Shown here: positions 24,806 to 33,538 of the stretch, in pieces
Layout of the letters: every line of letters starts with the position of its first letter
Position numbering within the stretch: position 1 is the first letter of the stretch
Origin: Amnibacterium endophyticum
GTDB taxonomy: Bacteria > Actinomycetota > Actinomycetes > Actinomycetales > Microbacteriaceae
Reading direction: 5' to 3'
DNA length: 64,000 bases
NCBI RefSeq assembly: GCF_042680685.1
Contig: NZ_JBHUEA010000003.1
Coordinates: forward strand, 124,001-188,000
Program-made: the position numbers and the translations under genes
The notes under the pieces: generated by a model
The model's input: only the letters and a program-made list of their open reading frames with translations
Databases searched by the model: none
What the model was told of the DNA's origin: nothing

Positions 24806-24832
24806 GTGGTCTCGACGGGCTCGACCAGCGGG
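24806..24832. repeat. Palindromic intergenic repeat, family B copy 3 (short)
   Basis: GTGGTCTCGA...CTCGACCAGCGGG between convergent genes repeats the ends of the longer element at 62018-62107. This looks like a reduced copy. Confidence 0.5.
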
Positions 24833-24839
24833 TAAGGGG

Positions 24840-25430
24840 TCAGTCGCGGGCGAGGACCAGCTCGTCCAGGGGGCGGCGCGTGCGCGGGGCGGTCTCGCGC
24901 TCGCGGTAGCGCTCCGGCAGCGTGACGGGGTCGCCGATCGTCCCGACGGCGGTCGCCGTGATCGGCACGAGCTGCTGCGGCAGGTCGAACTCCGCCTGCA
25001 GGGCCGCGACCTCGATCCCGCCCATCGGGTGCACGTGCAGCCCGAGCGCGTGCGCCTGCACCGCGAGGTTCGCCATCGCCTGACCGGTGTCGTACTCCGC
25101 CCAGCGCAGCGTCCTGCCCTCGGCGTCCTCGGTGCTCACGACGGCGAGCACGAGGGCGGAGGCGTTCGGCGCCCACGCGCGGTTGAACCCCATCAGGTGC
25201 CGCTCGATCCGGTCGAAGGTCGTCGTGCCGCGGCGCCCGGCGATGAACCGGGCGGGCTGCGAGTTCTGCGCCGAGGCCGCCCAGCGCGCCGCCTCGAGCA
25301 GGCTCGTCAGCTGCTCGTCGGTCACCTCGGCGGTCGGGTCGAACGCGCGCGGCGACCAGCGCATCGCCAGCAGCTCCTCGATGGGCGCGGTGGTCTCGGC
25401 GCGGCGGTCGTCCAGGTCGGTGGTGGTCAT
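24840..25430 (-). CDS. Nitroreductase family protein
   Basis: FMN-dependent oxidoreductase of 196 residues. RWSPRAFDPTAEVTDEQL at the start, AARWAASAQNSQPARFIAG for FMN binding, and DTGQAMANLAVQAHALGLHVHPMGG in the second half match the nitroreductase fold. ATG 25430 has an AGGAGG six bases ahead. Substrate unknown. Confidence 0.87.
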   Translation of the reverse strand: MTTTDLDDRRAETTAPIEELLAMRWSPRAFDPTAEVTDEQLTSLLEAARWAASAQNSQPARFIAGRRGTTTFDRIERHLMGFNRAWAPNASALVLAVVSTEDAEGRTLRWAEYDTGQAMANLAVQAHALGLHVHPMGGIEVAALQAEFDLPQQLVPITATAVGTIGDPVTLPERYRERETAPRTRRPLDELVLARD

Positions 25431-25504
25431 CGGTCCTCCTCGTGCTCGGCGGCACGCCATCGGGCCGAGGGGTCCAGCGCCCGCGGGGGCGCCGGCATTC
25501 CCGC

Positions 25505-26068
25505 TCAGCCGAGGCCGACGAGCGCGCGGGCCTCGGCGGCGGCCGGCTCGGCGGCGTAGACGCCGCGCACGGCGAGGGTGACGACCCGCGACCCGACGAT
25601 CCGCGGCCCGCGGAGCGCCACGCAGTCGTGCTCGGCGCTCGCGGTCACGAGCACGCCGGCGGCGCCCAGCCCGGCCTCGATCGCGGCGGCGACCTCGTCG
25701 GTCACCCGCTCCTGCAGCTGCGGCCGGGCGGACACCGTCTCGATCGCGGCGACCAGGGCCCCGAGCCCGGCGACGCGCTCGCCCGGCAGGTAGGCGATCG
25801 ACATCTCGCCGGCGAAGCGGAGCAGGTGGTGCTCGCAGGTGGAGCGGAACGGGATGTCGCGGAACGCGACCGGGCCCCGCGCGACGACCTCCGGCACGCC
25901 GGCCGCCTGCAGCGCCGGCACCGGGTCGACGCCGACCCCGGCGAACAGCTCGGCGCCGAGCCGCGCGACGCGGTGCGGGGTCCGCTCGAGCACGGGGGAG
26001 GCGGGGTCGAGCCCGTAGGCGGCCAGGTACTCGGCGACCGCGCGCTCGGCGCGCTCCAGGTCCGGCAT
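25505..26068 (-). CDS. folE: GTP cyclohydrolase I
   Basis: First enzyme of folate synthesis, 187 residues. The zinc and active-site motif STCEHHLLRFAGEMSIAYLP and the later QLQERVTDEVAAAI and AEHDCVALRG are present; the usual P after CEHHLL is R here. The ATG overlaps the stop of the folB-folK gene. It is the last gene of folP-folBK-folE. Confidence 0.93.
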   Translation of the reverse strand: MPDLERAERAVAEYLAAYGLDPASPVLERTPHRVARLGAELFAGVGVDPVPALQAAGVPEVVARGPVAFRDIPFRSTCEHHLLRFAGEMSIAYLPGERVAGLGALVAAIETVSARPQLQERVTDEVAAAIEAGLGAAGVLVTASAEHDCVALRGPRIVGSRVVTLAVRGVYAAEPAAAEARALVGLG

Positions 26069-26925
26069 CAGCCCTCCTCCGGCAGCGCCGCGACGAGGTG
26101 GCGGACGCGTCCGCGCCCGGGCAGCTCGGCGTCGGGGTCGGCCTCGAGCCAGGGCCGCAGCACGAAGCCGCGCTCGTGCGCCCGGGGATGGGGGAGCACG
26201 AGACCGGGCTCGTCGACCCGCAGGTCGCCCATCGCGACGAGGTCGAGGTCGAGGGTGCGGTCGCCCCACCGCTCCGCCCGCACGCGGCCGAAGACGGTCT
26301 CGATGCCGAGCAGCGCGTGCAGCAGCTCCCTCGGCGGCAGAGAGGTGCGGCCGACGAGCACCTGGTTGCGGTACCGCGGGCGCGACGGATCCGGTCCCTG
26401 CGGCGTCACCGCCACGGTCTCGTGCGAGGACGAGACCCGGTCGACGACGAGCCCGCGCAGTCGGCGGAGGGCGTGCACGGCGTCGTCGAGGGTGCGCTCC
26501 GCGTCGCCGAGGTTGGCGCCGAGCGCGATCACGACGGGGACGTCCGCCGCCGCGCGGACCCGCTCCACCCGCACCGCGACGCCGCCGAAGGGGACGGGGA
26601 TCGGCGCGGACGGCTTGTGCACCGTGACCACGACGCGCTCCACGCGGGCGTCGGCGAGCACGAGCGCGGCGATCCGGTCCGCCAGCGTCTCGATCAGGTC
26701 GACGGGGTCCGCGCCCACCTCCGCGACGACGCGCTCCGCGAGCTCCCCGTAGTGCACGGTCGCCGTCACGTCGTCCGTCGCCGCCGCGACGGCGAACGGC
26801 AGCGTCAGCTCCAGGTCGACGACGAACTCCTGGCCCCGCTCGCGCTCCTCGGGGAGCACGCCGTGCCGTCCGGAGGCGCGCACCCCGGTGAGCAGGATGC
26901 GGTCGCCGCCCGGCACCGGGTTCAT
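26068..26925 (-). CDS. folB-folK: Bifunctional dihydroneopterin aldolase / HPPK (FolB-FolK fusion)
   Basis: Protein of 285 residues. Residues 1 to about 122 are dihydroneopterin aldolase (VRASGRHGVLPEERERGQ, VHYGELAERV). Residues 128-285 are hydroxymethyldihydropterin pyrophosphokinase (VVIALGANLGDAERTL, RWGDRTLDLDLVAMGD, PHPRAHERGFVLRPW). Two successive folate steps are thus joined in one chain, a known arrangement. ATG overlaps the folP stop and its own stop overlaps folE. Confidence 0.94.
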   Translation of the reverse strand: MNPVPGGDRILLTGVRASGRHGVLPEERERGQEFVVDLELTLPFAVAAATDDVTATVHYGELAERVVAEVGADPVDLIETLADRIAALVLADARVERVVVTVHKPSAPIPVPFGGVAVRVERVRAAADVPVVIALGANLGDAERTLDDAVHALRRLRGLVVDRVSSSHETVAVTPQGPDPSRPRYRNQVLVGRTSLPPRELLHALLGIETVFGRVRAERWGDRTLDLDLVAMGDLRVDEPGLVLPHPRAHERGFVLRPWLEADPDAELPGRGRVRHLVAALPEEG

Positions 26926-27728
26926 GCGGCACCGCGCATGCGGGCCGCGACGGCCAGCGCGGCCCGCGTCGCGGCGACGTCGTGGACGCGCAGGCCCCAG
27001 ACGCGGTCGCCGACGAGGGCGGACAGCACCGCGGTCGGCAGGTCCCGCTCCACCGCGGTCGCGCCCTCGGGCAGCACAGCGCCGAGGAACCGCTTGCGGG
27101 ACGCGCCGACGAGCAGGCGCGTGTCCGGGAAGGCCGCGGCGAGCACGTCGAGGCTCCGCAGCAGGGCCCAGCTCTCGTCGGCCGTCTTGGCGAAGCCGAT
27201 GCCGGGGTCGACGACCAGCCGGTGCGCGGGCACGCCCGCGGCCTCCGCCGCCGCGACCCGCAGCTCGAGGTCCGTCACGACGTCCGCCACCACGTCCCCG
27301 TAGCCGCCGTCCGCGGCGGCCTGCCCGCGGGAGTGCATCACCACGTAGTCCGCCTGCGATCCCGCCACGACAGCGAGCATGTCCGGGTCGCCGGCGCCGC
27401 CCTCCACGTCGTTCACGATCGTCGCGCCGGCCGCCAGCGCCGCGGCCGCGACGGAGGCCCGGCGCGTGTCGATGCTCACGCGGACGCCGGCGGCGACGAG
27501 TCCGCGGACGACGGGCAGCACCCGCCGGGCCTCCTCCTCGGGGTCGACGGGCGTCGCACCGGGCCGGGTCGACTCCCCGCCGACGTCGACGACGTCCGCA
27601 CCGGCCGCCACGAGCGCGAGGCCGTGCGCGACGGCCGCGTCCGGGGCCTGGTGCAGGCCGCCGTCGCTGAAGGAGTCCGGCGTCGTGTTCAGCACGCCGA
27701 GCAGGAGGGGAGCGGCAGAGGGGGTCAT
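26922..27728 (-). CDS. folP: Dihydropteroate synthase
   Basis: Joins p-aminobenzoate with the pterin, 268 residues. LLGVLNTTPDSFSDGG, DVVDVGGESTRPGA, TIVNDVEGG and DPGIGFAKT are the family motifs, and the C-terminal GASRKRFLG lines the site. ATG 27728 is preferred over the GTG at 27740 because the latter overlaps a -10-like TAGCGT on this strand. First gene of the folate operon. Confidence 0.93.
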   Translation of the reverse strand: MTPSAAPLLLGVLNTTPDSFSDGGLHQAPDAAVAHGLALVAAGADVVDVGGESTRPGATPVDPEEEARRVLPVVRGLVAAGVRVSIDTRRASVAAAALAAGATIVNDVEGGAGDPDMLAVVAGSQADYVVMHSRGQAAADGGYGDVVADVVTDLELRVAAAEAAGVPAHRLVVDPGIGFAKTADESWALLRSLDVLAAAFPDTRLLVGASRKRFLGAVLPEGATAVERDLPTAVLSALVGDRVWGLRVHDVAATRAALAVAARMRGAA

Positions 27729-27769
27729 CCGGCCGCTCACGCTAGCGCGGCGCCGGTAGGGTGCGCCGC

Positions 27770-28252
27770 GTGCTGATCCGGGACGCCACCGCCGAGGACT
27801 GGGCCGCCGTCTTCCCGTTCTTCTCCGCGATCGTGGCGGACGGCGAGACCTACGTCTACCCGGACGGCCTGTCGTCGGACGAGGCGCGGGCGCTGTGGCA
27901 CGACGGATCGCACGTGGTCGTGGCGGAGGTCGACGGCCGGGTGGTCGGCTCGGCGAAGGCGGGCCCGAACCGGCCGGGGCGCGGCGCCCACGTGGCGACG
28001 GCGAGCTTCATGGTCGACCCGGCCGCGCGCGGCGCGGGCGTCGGTCGTGCGCTCGGCGAGCACGTGCTGCGCTGGGCGGCGGAGCAGGGGTTCCGGGCGA
28101 TGCAGTTCAACGCGGTCGTCGAGTCGAACACCGGAGCCGTGCACCTCTGGCGCTCCCTCGGCTTCCGCATCGTCGGCACGGTGCCCGAGGCGTTCGACAG
28201 CAGGCGCCACGGACTCGTCGGCCTGCACGTGATGCACCGCCCCCTGCCCTGA
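27770..28252 (+). CDS. GNAT family N-acetyltransferase
   Basis: Protein of 160 residues. The start LIRDATAEDWAAVFPFF and the acetyl-CoA loop ARGAGVGRALGEHVL are typical, followed by SNTGAVHLWRSLGFRIVG, the PhnO/RimI-like end. GTG 27770 is eight bases after TAGGGT (27756-27761). Transcribed away from folP. Substrate unknown. Confidence 0.85.
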   Translation: MLIRDATAEDWAAVFPFFSAIVADGETYVYPDGLSSDEARALWHDGSHVVVAEVDGRVVGSAKAGPNRPGRGAHVATASFMVDPAARGAGVGRALGEHVLRWAAEQGFRAMQFNAVVESNTGAVHLWRSLGFRIVGTVPEAFDSRRHGLVGLHVMHRPLP

Positions 28253-28347
28253 CCCGCCCCTGTCGCGAATTCGCCCGTGGGTGACGGATTCGCCGCTGCT
28301 GAGCGCCGAGGACGTCACTGCGCGCCGAACACTCGCGGCGTGGGCGC

Positions 28348-29145
28348 TCAGGCGAGGTCGAGCGGCAGGTGCAGCACGCGGGCCGCGACCACCACGACGC
28401 CGTAGACGACGTAGAGGCCGAGCGCCGTGCCGAGGACGTGCTCGCGCACGCTGCCGGCGTGGCCGAGCACCGGCACCGCGATGTAGCCGTTGCCCTTCCA
28501 GATGGCGCTGAGCACCGGGATGCGCGTCCAGAAGTCGGGCGGCCGCAGGGCGACCGGCCAGGTGGGGGAGGGCACGCCCTCGATGGTGAGCAGGTCGCCC
28601 GCGATGTGGGTGAGGAACCCGAGCCCGACCGCGATCGGGAACCAGACCGCGTTGTCGGGCGAGAACAGCACGACCGCGACCGCCGCCGCGAGTCCGACCG
28701 CCCAGGCCGTCGACCAGCGCTTCACGAGGTCGCGCGCCTTCACCGCGAAGCAGATCAGCGGGATCGTCGCGATCGCGGGGCCGATCGGCACGAGTCCGAG
28801 CAGGGGCACGACCGCCGTGAAGCGGCCGGCCAGGACCGCGAGCAGGGTGACGAGCGCCGCCGCGAGCACCGAGTGGAAGCCGTGCCGGTGGCCGCCGCTG
28901 GCCTCGCCGATGCCGCGGGCGACCAGCTTGCCGAGCACGGGGACGGAGTGCGCGATCGTGCCGCTGTGGTGGTCCGCGTCCGGCAGCAGCGCCGCGCCCG
29001 CGCAGACGACCGCGCCGGCCAGCACGCCCGCGGGCGCGAGGGGGTAGACGTCCGTGCCGAACGCGGGCAGCGCCGCGGTCGCCGCGAGCCAGACCGCGGC
29101 ACCGCTCGTGGCGTGGTTGACCCCCATCACGCCGACCATCGTCAT
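28348..29145 (-). CDS. Membrane-bound metal-dependent hydrolase (DUF457/YdjM-like)
   Basis: Membrane protein of 265 residues with several helices. Conserved metal-binding motifs are ALLPDADHHSGTIAHS, GGHRHGFHSVLAA and HIAGDLLT, as in the YdjM/DUF457 family of predicted inner-membrane hydrolases. Two further ATGs lie within the first seven codons (29139 and 29127), and MGVNHATSGAAVW at 29127 looks most like other members, so the true start is uncertain. Confidence 0.82.
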   Translation of the reverse strand: MTMVGVMGVNHATSGAAVWLAATAALPAFGTDVYPLAPAGVLAGAVVCAGAALLPDADHHSGTIAHSVPVLGKLVARGIGEASGGHRHGFHSVLAAALVTLLAVLAGRFTAVVPLLGLVPIGPAIATIPLICFAVKARDLVKRWSTAWAVGLAAAVAVVLFSPDNAVWFPIAVGLGFLTHIAGDLLTIEGVPSPTWPVALRPPDFWTRIPVLSAIWKGNGYIAVPVLGHAGSVREHVLGTALGLYVVYGVVVVAARVLHLPLDLA

Positions 29146-29182
29146 CGGCGCCGCAACCGGCGGCCCGCCGCCGCGCGGGGGT

Positions 29183-29229
29183 CTCGCGGATCCGCAGCTC
29201 CCGCGCGGATCCGCGAGAGTCCGCGGGAG
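29183..29229. repeat. Inverted repeat, family C copy 1; likely terminator of the aldolase gene
   Basis: CTCGCGGATCCGC at 29183-29195 pairs with GCGGATCCGCGAG at 29205-29217 (13 bp, nine-base loop). CTCCCGCG (29198-29205) and CGCGGGAG (29222-29229) offer an alternative pairing. It lies just after the 3' end of the minus-strand aldolase gene. The 16-base outer sequence recurs inside the gene at 60574-62001. Confidence 0.75.
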
Positions 29230-29236
29230 GAGCGTC

Positions 29237-30277
29237 CTAGAGGGCGGCGCGGACGGCGGCGACGAAGTCGTCCACGTCCTGCTCCGTGGTGTCGAAGGCG
29301 CACATCCAGCGCACCTCGTGGTGCGCGCGGTCCCAGTCGTAGAACCGGTAGCGCTCGCGCACCCGGTCCGCCGCGGCGGGGTCGATGCGGGCGAAGACGG
29401 CGTTCGCCTGGGTCGGGTAGGCGAACCCGACGCCGTCGAGAGGCTCGAGCGCGGCGCGCAGGCGGGCGGCCATCGCGTTCGCGTGCGCGGCCGTGCGGAC
29501 GCCCAGGCCGTCCTCGAACAGCGCGAGCAGCTGCGCGGAGGCGAAGCGCATCTTGCTGGAGAGCTGCATGTTCAGCTTGCGCAGGTAGACGAGCCCGTCG
29601 ACCCGGTCCGGGTCGAGCACGACGATCGCCTCGGCGCCGAGCAGGCCGTTCTTCGTGCCGCCGAGGCTGAGGACGTCGACGCCGGCGTCCGCGGTGAAGT
29701 CGCGCAGCGGCAGCCCGAGGGCCGCCGCGGCGTTCCAGATCCGCGCGCCGTCCATGTGCACCGCCATGCCGCGCTCGTGCGCGAAGTCCGCGACCGCCCG
29801 CACCTGCTCGGGGGTGTAGACGGTGCCGAGCTCGGTCGACTGCGTGATGGAGACCGCGAGCGGCTGCGGGCGGTGCTCGTCGCCCCAGCCCCAGGCCTCC
29901 GTCTCGATCGCGGCGGGCGTCAGCCGGCCGTCCTCGCCGGGCACGACGAGCAGCTTCAGGCCGCTCACGCGCTCGGGTGCGCCGCCCTCGTCCGTGTGGA
30001 TGTGCGCGGAGCCCGTCGCGATCACGGCACCCCAGCGCGGCAGCAGCGCGGTCAGAGCGGTGACGTTCGCGCCGGTGCCGTTGAACACGGGGAAGACCTC
30101 GGCGCGCTCGCCGAGCTCGGCCCGGACGACCTCGCCGAGCCGCGCGGTGTAGTCGTCCTCGCCGTAGGCGATCTGGTGGCCGCCGTTCGCGTCGGTGATC
30201 GCGGCGAGCACCTCGGGGAGGGCGCCGGCGTAGTTGTCGGAGGCGAAGGTGCGGATGTTCGGATCGTGCAGTCTCAC
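29237..30277 (-). CDS. Low-specificity threonine aldolase
   Basis: PLP enzyme that splits threonine to glycine and acetaldehyde, 346 residues. FASDNYAGALPEVLAAI at the start, HMDGARIWNAAAALG, and the PLP lysine region DVLSLGGTKNGLLGAEA match the beta-eliminating lyase family. The GTG at 30277 begins the conserved domain directly and has an AGGA seven bases before it; longer frames add unrelated sequence. Confidence 0.9.
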   Translation of the reverse strand: MRLHDPNIRTFASDNYAGALPEVLAAITDANGGHQIAYGEDDYTARLGEVVRAELGERAEVFPVFNGTGANVTALTALLPRWGAVIATGSAHIHTDEGGAPERVSGLKLLVVPGEDGRLTPAAIETEAWGWGDEHRPQPLAVSITQSTELGTVYTPEQVRAVADFAHERGMAVHMDGARIWNAAAALGLPLRDFTADAGVDVLSLGGTKNGLLGAEAIVVLDPDRVDGLVYLRKLNMQLSSKMRFASAQLLALFEDGLGVRTAAHANAMAARLRAALEPLDGVGFAYPTQANAVFARIDPAAADRVRERYRFYDWDRAHHEVRWMCAFDTTEQDVDDFVAAVRAAL

Positions 30278-30306
30278 CGCACCATCCTGGTGCGCGCCGG
30301 CACCGG

Positions 30307-30864
30307 TCAGGACCGCGTCGTGAACCGCAGCTGCTCGTTCGCGTAGTCGAGGGTGATGCTGCCGAACCGGCTCAGCTGGTCGGAGCCGAGCAGCCCCGCG
30401 ATCCGCGAGTTCCCGCCCGAGCCCATCGAGAACGGCAGGGCGCCGATCGAGGTGGGCTGCAGGTCGACGCCGTGCGTCGACCACTGCTCGATGCGCACGA
30501 GCGGCACGCGGTCGGAGCCCGTGACGCCGCTCACCTGCGCCTGCTGCCCGGTCTCCGGCAGGTCGAGCTGCTGCGCCAGCTGCTGGTTGATGCCCGACGT
30601 CGCGGCGCCCGTGTCGAGCACGAAGGGGTAGGGCCCCTTCCCGTCGATCATGACCGGCACGATCGCGAGCGTCGCGCCGTCCTGCCGCACGATCTGCAGC
30701 GGCACGGTCACCTCCCCGGCCGGGGTGGCGCCGGCGGTCGGAGCGCTCGCGGCGGTGGAGGGCCTGGCCACCGGGGCGGGGCCGGCGACGATCGTGCAGG
30801 CCGACAGCGGCAGCACCGCCGCCAGGGCCACGGCGACGGCTGCGGCCCGCGTCCTCATCCCCAT
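30307..30864 (-). CDS. Retropepsin-like aspartyl protease lipoprotein
   Basis: Exported protein of 185 residues. A signal peptide ends in the lipobox LSAC near residue 23. After a linker comes a single-lobe aspartyl protease domain with FVLDTGAATSGI and the later IAGLLGSDQLSRFGSITLDY. One DTG motif per chain means it would act as a dimer. Function is unknown. It lies before the MMPL gene on the same strand, but the stop of that gene is 110 bases beyond, so they are not tightly coupled. Confidence 0.78.
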   Translation of the reverse strand: MGMRTRAAAVAVALAAVLPLSACTIVAGPAPVARPSTAASAPTAGATPAGEVTVPLQIVRQDGATLAIVPVMIDGKGPYPFVLDTGAATSGINQQLAQQLDLPETGQQAQVSGVTGSDRVPLVRIEQWSTHGVDLQPTSIGALPFSMGSGGNSRIAGLLGSDQLSRFGSITLDYANEQLRFTTRS

Positions 30865-30973
30865 CGCCCCATCATGGTCGGGCGGGCCCGAGGAGACTCG
30901 GGATCGGAGGGACCTGTCAGGTGCTTCTCCCGCGATCTCCGGTTGCGGGACGCGGTCGGAGGAGCCGCCGCGC

Positions 30974-33475
30974 TCAGGTCCGCGAGAGCGGCCGCTCCGC
31001 GTGTGCGGGCGGCGGTGCGGCCGCCGCACGGGCCGGCGCGCCGGCGGGACGGCGGGGCCACAGCGCCGCCCGTCCCAGCAGCGTGAGCATCGCGGGCGTC
31101 ATCACCGGCCGCACGATCAGGGTGTCGATCAGCAGGCCCACCGCCATCGTGAAGGCGATCTGCTGGAACGCGGTGAGCGGGACGATCCCGACCGCCGCGA
31201 AGGTGGAGGCGAGGATGACGCCGGCCGCGGTGACCGCTCGGGCGGTGCCGGGCAGGGTCTCGAGGATCGACTCGCGGAGCGGCAGCTGCCGGGCCCGCCG
31301 CCAGATCGCCCCGACCGTGAAGACGGTGTAGTCGGCCCCGAGGGCGAGCAGCAGCACCGCGGTCGAGAACGGCGCGTAGAAGGTGAGACCGGGCTGGCGC
31401 AGCACGTCCTGGAACAGCAGCACGGTCAGCCCGAGCGCGGAACCCATGCTGAGCAGCCCGGCGAGCAGCACCACGAGCGGCGTGAGCAGGGACCGCAGGT
31501 AGAGCGCCAGGATGAGGAACTCGATGAGCACGGCCGCGATCAACGTGTCGCGCAGGGACTCGTTCGTGAGGCTCGCCACCTCGGACGCGATGCGGGTCTG
31601 CCCGGTCACGTCGACGCGGACGTCCTTCAGGCCCGCCGCGGACACGAGTTGCGGCAGGTTCCGCTGCAGGGTCCGCAGGTCCCGCACGGCGTTCGCGCCG
31701 AGCGGGTCGCTGTCGAACACGACGATGTAGCGGGCGGCGTTCCCGTCCGCCGAGTAGACGACGCCGAGGTTCGCGCGCAGCGGGTTCTCCGCGGGGCCGA
31801 GCACGCGGGCGACGCCGGGCTGCAGCTGGAGCGCGAGCTGCAGCGCGACGAGCTGCACCCGCTGCGTCTCCGCGACGCCGTCGCCCTCCACGAGCACCTC
31901 GACCGGGGCGGTGATGCCGCGGATCCCGGCGCGGTCGAGCACCCGAGCGCTCACCTGGACCGGGTCGCCCTCGGGCAGGCCCGAGGTGAAGGAGAGCGAC
32001 AGCCGCGCGTGCAGCACCGGCAGGGCGGCGAGGGTGAGGACGATCACCGCGACGACGAGCGCGCCGCCGGCCCCCGGCTTGGTCGTGATGACCCGCAGCC
32101 CGCGCCCGAACAGCCCCACGCGCCCGGCGCGCTTCGCCCGGTGCCGCTCGGCGCGCCGGACGACGGCCGCGGACCCGCGCAGCGAGAACATCCGCGTGCC
32201 GACGAGCGTCATCAGCGCGGGCGCCAGCGTGAGGGCGACGAGCACCGCCGCCACGACCGTCACCGCGAGCGAGGGGCCGAGGGAGCGGAAGAACTCGAAG
32301 GGGCTGACCAGCAGCGCGATGATGCCGCCCGCGACGGTGACGCCCGCGATCCCGATCACCGGGCCGTCGTCCCGCAGCGCCGCGTCCGCGGCCGCGAACC
32401 GGTCCATGCCCTGCTCGACATACATCCGGAAGGACGAGAAGAGCAGCACGCAGTAGTCGGTGATGACGCCGATGAAGAGGGCCGCGAGCACGGGCTCCAG
32501 CTGCTGCGGCACGGAGAGCCCGAACTGCCCTGCCGTGCCGGACAGCACGCGGTAGAAGATCAGGTAGCCCGCGCCGCCGCTGACCAGCACCATCAGCGGC
32601 GCGAGCAGGGACCGGAACGTGAAGCCGACGATGAGCGTGATGACGAGCAGGCTCGCCAGCTCGAAGCGCGGCAGGGCGGCGGCCAGCTGCTCGCCCTGCG
32701 CCACCTGCGCGGGCACGAATCCCGTGATCGACACGTCGACCCCGGGCTGGGCGAGGCCCTGCACCACCTCCCGCTTGTACTGCCGGGCGAGCGTCATGGT
32801 CTGCCAGATCGAGGTGCCGGGCGACAGGAAGAGGTAGGTCACCGCGGTGTCCGCCGAGACGAACGGCACCGGGACGGCCGCGATGATCGAGCCCGGCTCC
32901 GTCGCCGGTCCGTCGAGCACCGACGGCCTGGTCGTCTTGTACGCCTGCCCGGCGAGGACCGCCCTGGTGTTCAGCGAGAGCCCGTCCGGGGCGTGCGCGA
33001 CGATGGTGGTGCCGGAGAGCACGGGGACGCGGAACGACTGGAGCGCCCGCTCCTCGACCTGCAGCGCGGGGCTGTCCGCGGGCAGCAGGTTCGAGAAGCC
33101 GGCGTCGCCGCCGAGCGCGCGCCCGACCGGCAGCGCGGTGAAGACGAACAGGCCGATGAGCGCCCAGGCGACGAGCACGACCCAGCGTCCGCGCACGACG
33201 GAGGTGCGGTGGGCGTGGCCGACCGCCGCACCGACCCTGCGCCCGAGCGCGGCGAGGAACGCCCGGGGCCCGCGGCGGGCAGCGGCGGACAGCGACGGGT
33301 CGGGCGGCGGCGGTGCCTCGGGCGCCGGCGGCCGCACCTCGGACCAGCGCCGGCCGAGCGGCTGCGGCGAGGTGCGTCGCGGGGGCCTCCGGGCCAGCAG
33401 CGCCCGCCCGGTGACCACGGCGACGACCAGGGCGAGGAGGGCGATGAGCCGGCCCCATGCGCCAGGACCGCTCAT
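30974..33475 (-). CDS. MMPL/RND family transporter
   Basis: Large membrane protein of 833 residues. A first helix (about 7-23) is followed by a Pro-rich cytoplasmic stretch and then the RND core: helix near residue 95, an outside domain, five helices (about residues 275-420), a second outside domain and five final helices. LIFYRVLSGTAGQFGL, FIGVITDYCVLLFSSFR and GADYTVFTVGAIWRRAR are the MMPL signatures; in mycobacteria members export lipids. The N-terminal extra helix is unusual. Substrate unknown. Confidence 0.87.
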   Translation of the reverse strand: MSGPGAWGRLIALLALVVAVVTGRALLARRPPRRTSPQPLGRRWSEVRPPAPEAPPPPDPSLSAAARRGPRAFLAALGRRVGAAVGHAHRTSVVRGRWVVLVAWALIGLFVFTALPVGRALGGDAGFSNLLPADSPALQVEERALQSFRVPVLSGTTIVAHAPDGLSLNTRAVLAGQAYKTTRPSVLDGPATEPGSIIAAVPVPFVSADTAVTYLFLSPGTSIWQTMTLARQYKREVVQGLAQPGVDVSITGFVPAQVAQGEQLAAALPRFELASLLVITLIVGFTFRSLLAPLMVLVSGGAGYLIFYRVLSGTAGQFGLSVPQQLEPVLAALFIGVITDYCVLLFSSFRMYVEQGMDRFAAADAALRDDGPVIGIAGVTVAGGIIALLVSPFEFFRSLGPSLAVTVVAAVLVALTLAPALMTLVGTRMFSLRGSAAVVRRAERHRAKRAGRVGLFGRGLRVITTKPGAGGALVVAVIVLTLAALPVLHARLSLSFTSGLPEGDPVQVSARVLDRAGIRGITAPVEVLVEGDGVAETQRVQLVALQLALQLQPGVARVLGPAENPLRANLGVVYSADGNAARYIVVFDSDPLGANAVRDLRTLQRNLPQLVSAAGLKDVRVDVTGQTRIASEVASLTNESLRDTLIAAVLIEFLILALYLRSLLTPLVVLLAGLLSMGSALGLTVLLFQDVLRQPGLTFYAPFSTAVLLLALGADYTVFTVGAIWRRARQLPLRESILETLPGTARAVTAAGVILASTFAAVGIVPLTAFQQIAFTMAVGLLIDTLIVRPVMTPAMLTLLGRAALWPRRPAGAPARAAAAPPPAHAERPLSRT

Positions 33476-33538
33476 CTTGCGAGGATGGCGCCGCGGAGGC
33501 GCCCGCGGCAAGTCGAGCCGCGGAGTCCCGGCGTTCGG

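Noticed and set aside
24291..24835. Other overlapping frames across the end of clpB
   Set aside because: They follow clpB codons in the wrong frame; only the 98-residue membrane protein has an RBS and sensible composition.
21175..25455. Minus-strand frame of over 1400 codons opposite dnaJ, hspR and clpB
   Set aside because: Composition is that of an antisense shadow; the plus-strand genes have motifs, RBSs and correct lengths. Only its last part is real, as the nitroreductase gene in another segment.
28253..28347. Possible repeat element between the GNAT and DUF457 genes (ATTCGCC...ATTCGCC)
   Set aside because: The half-sites are short and imperfect and do not match the other repeat families in the window.
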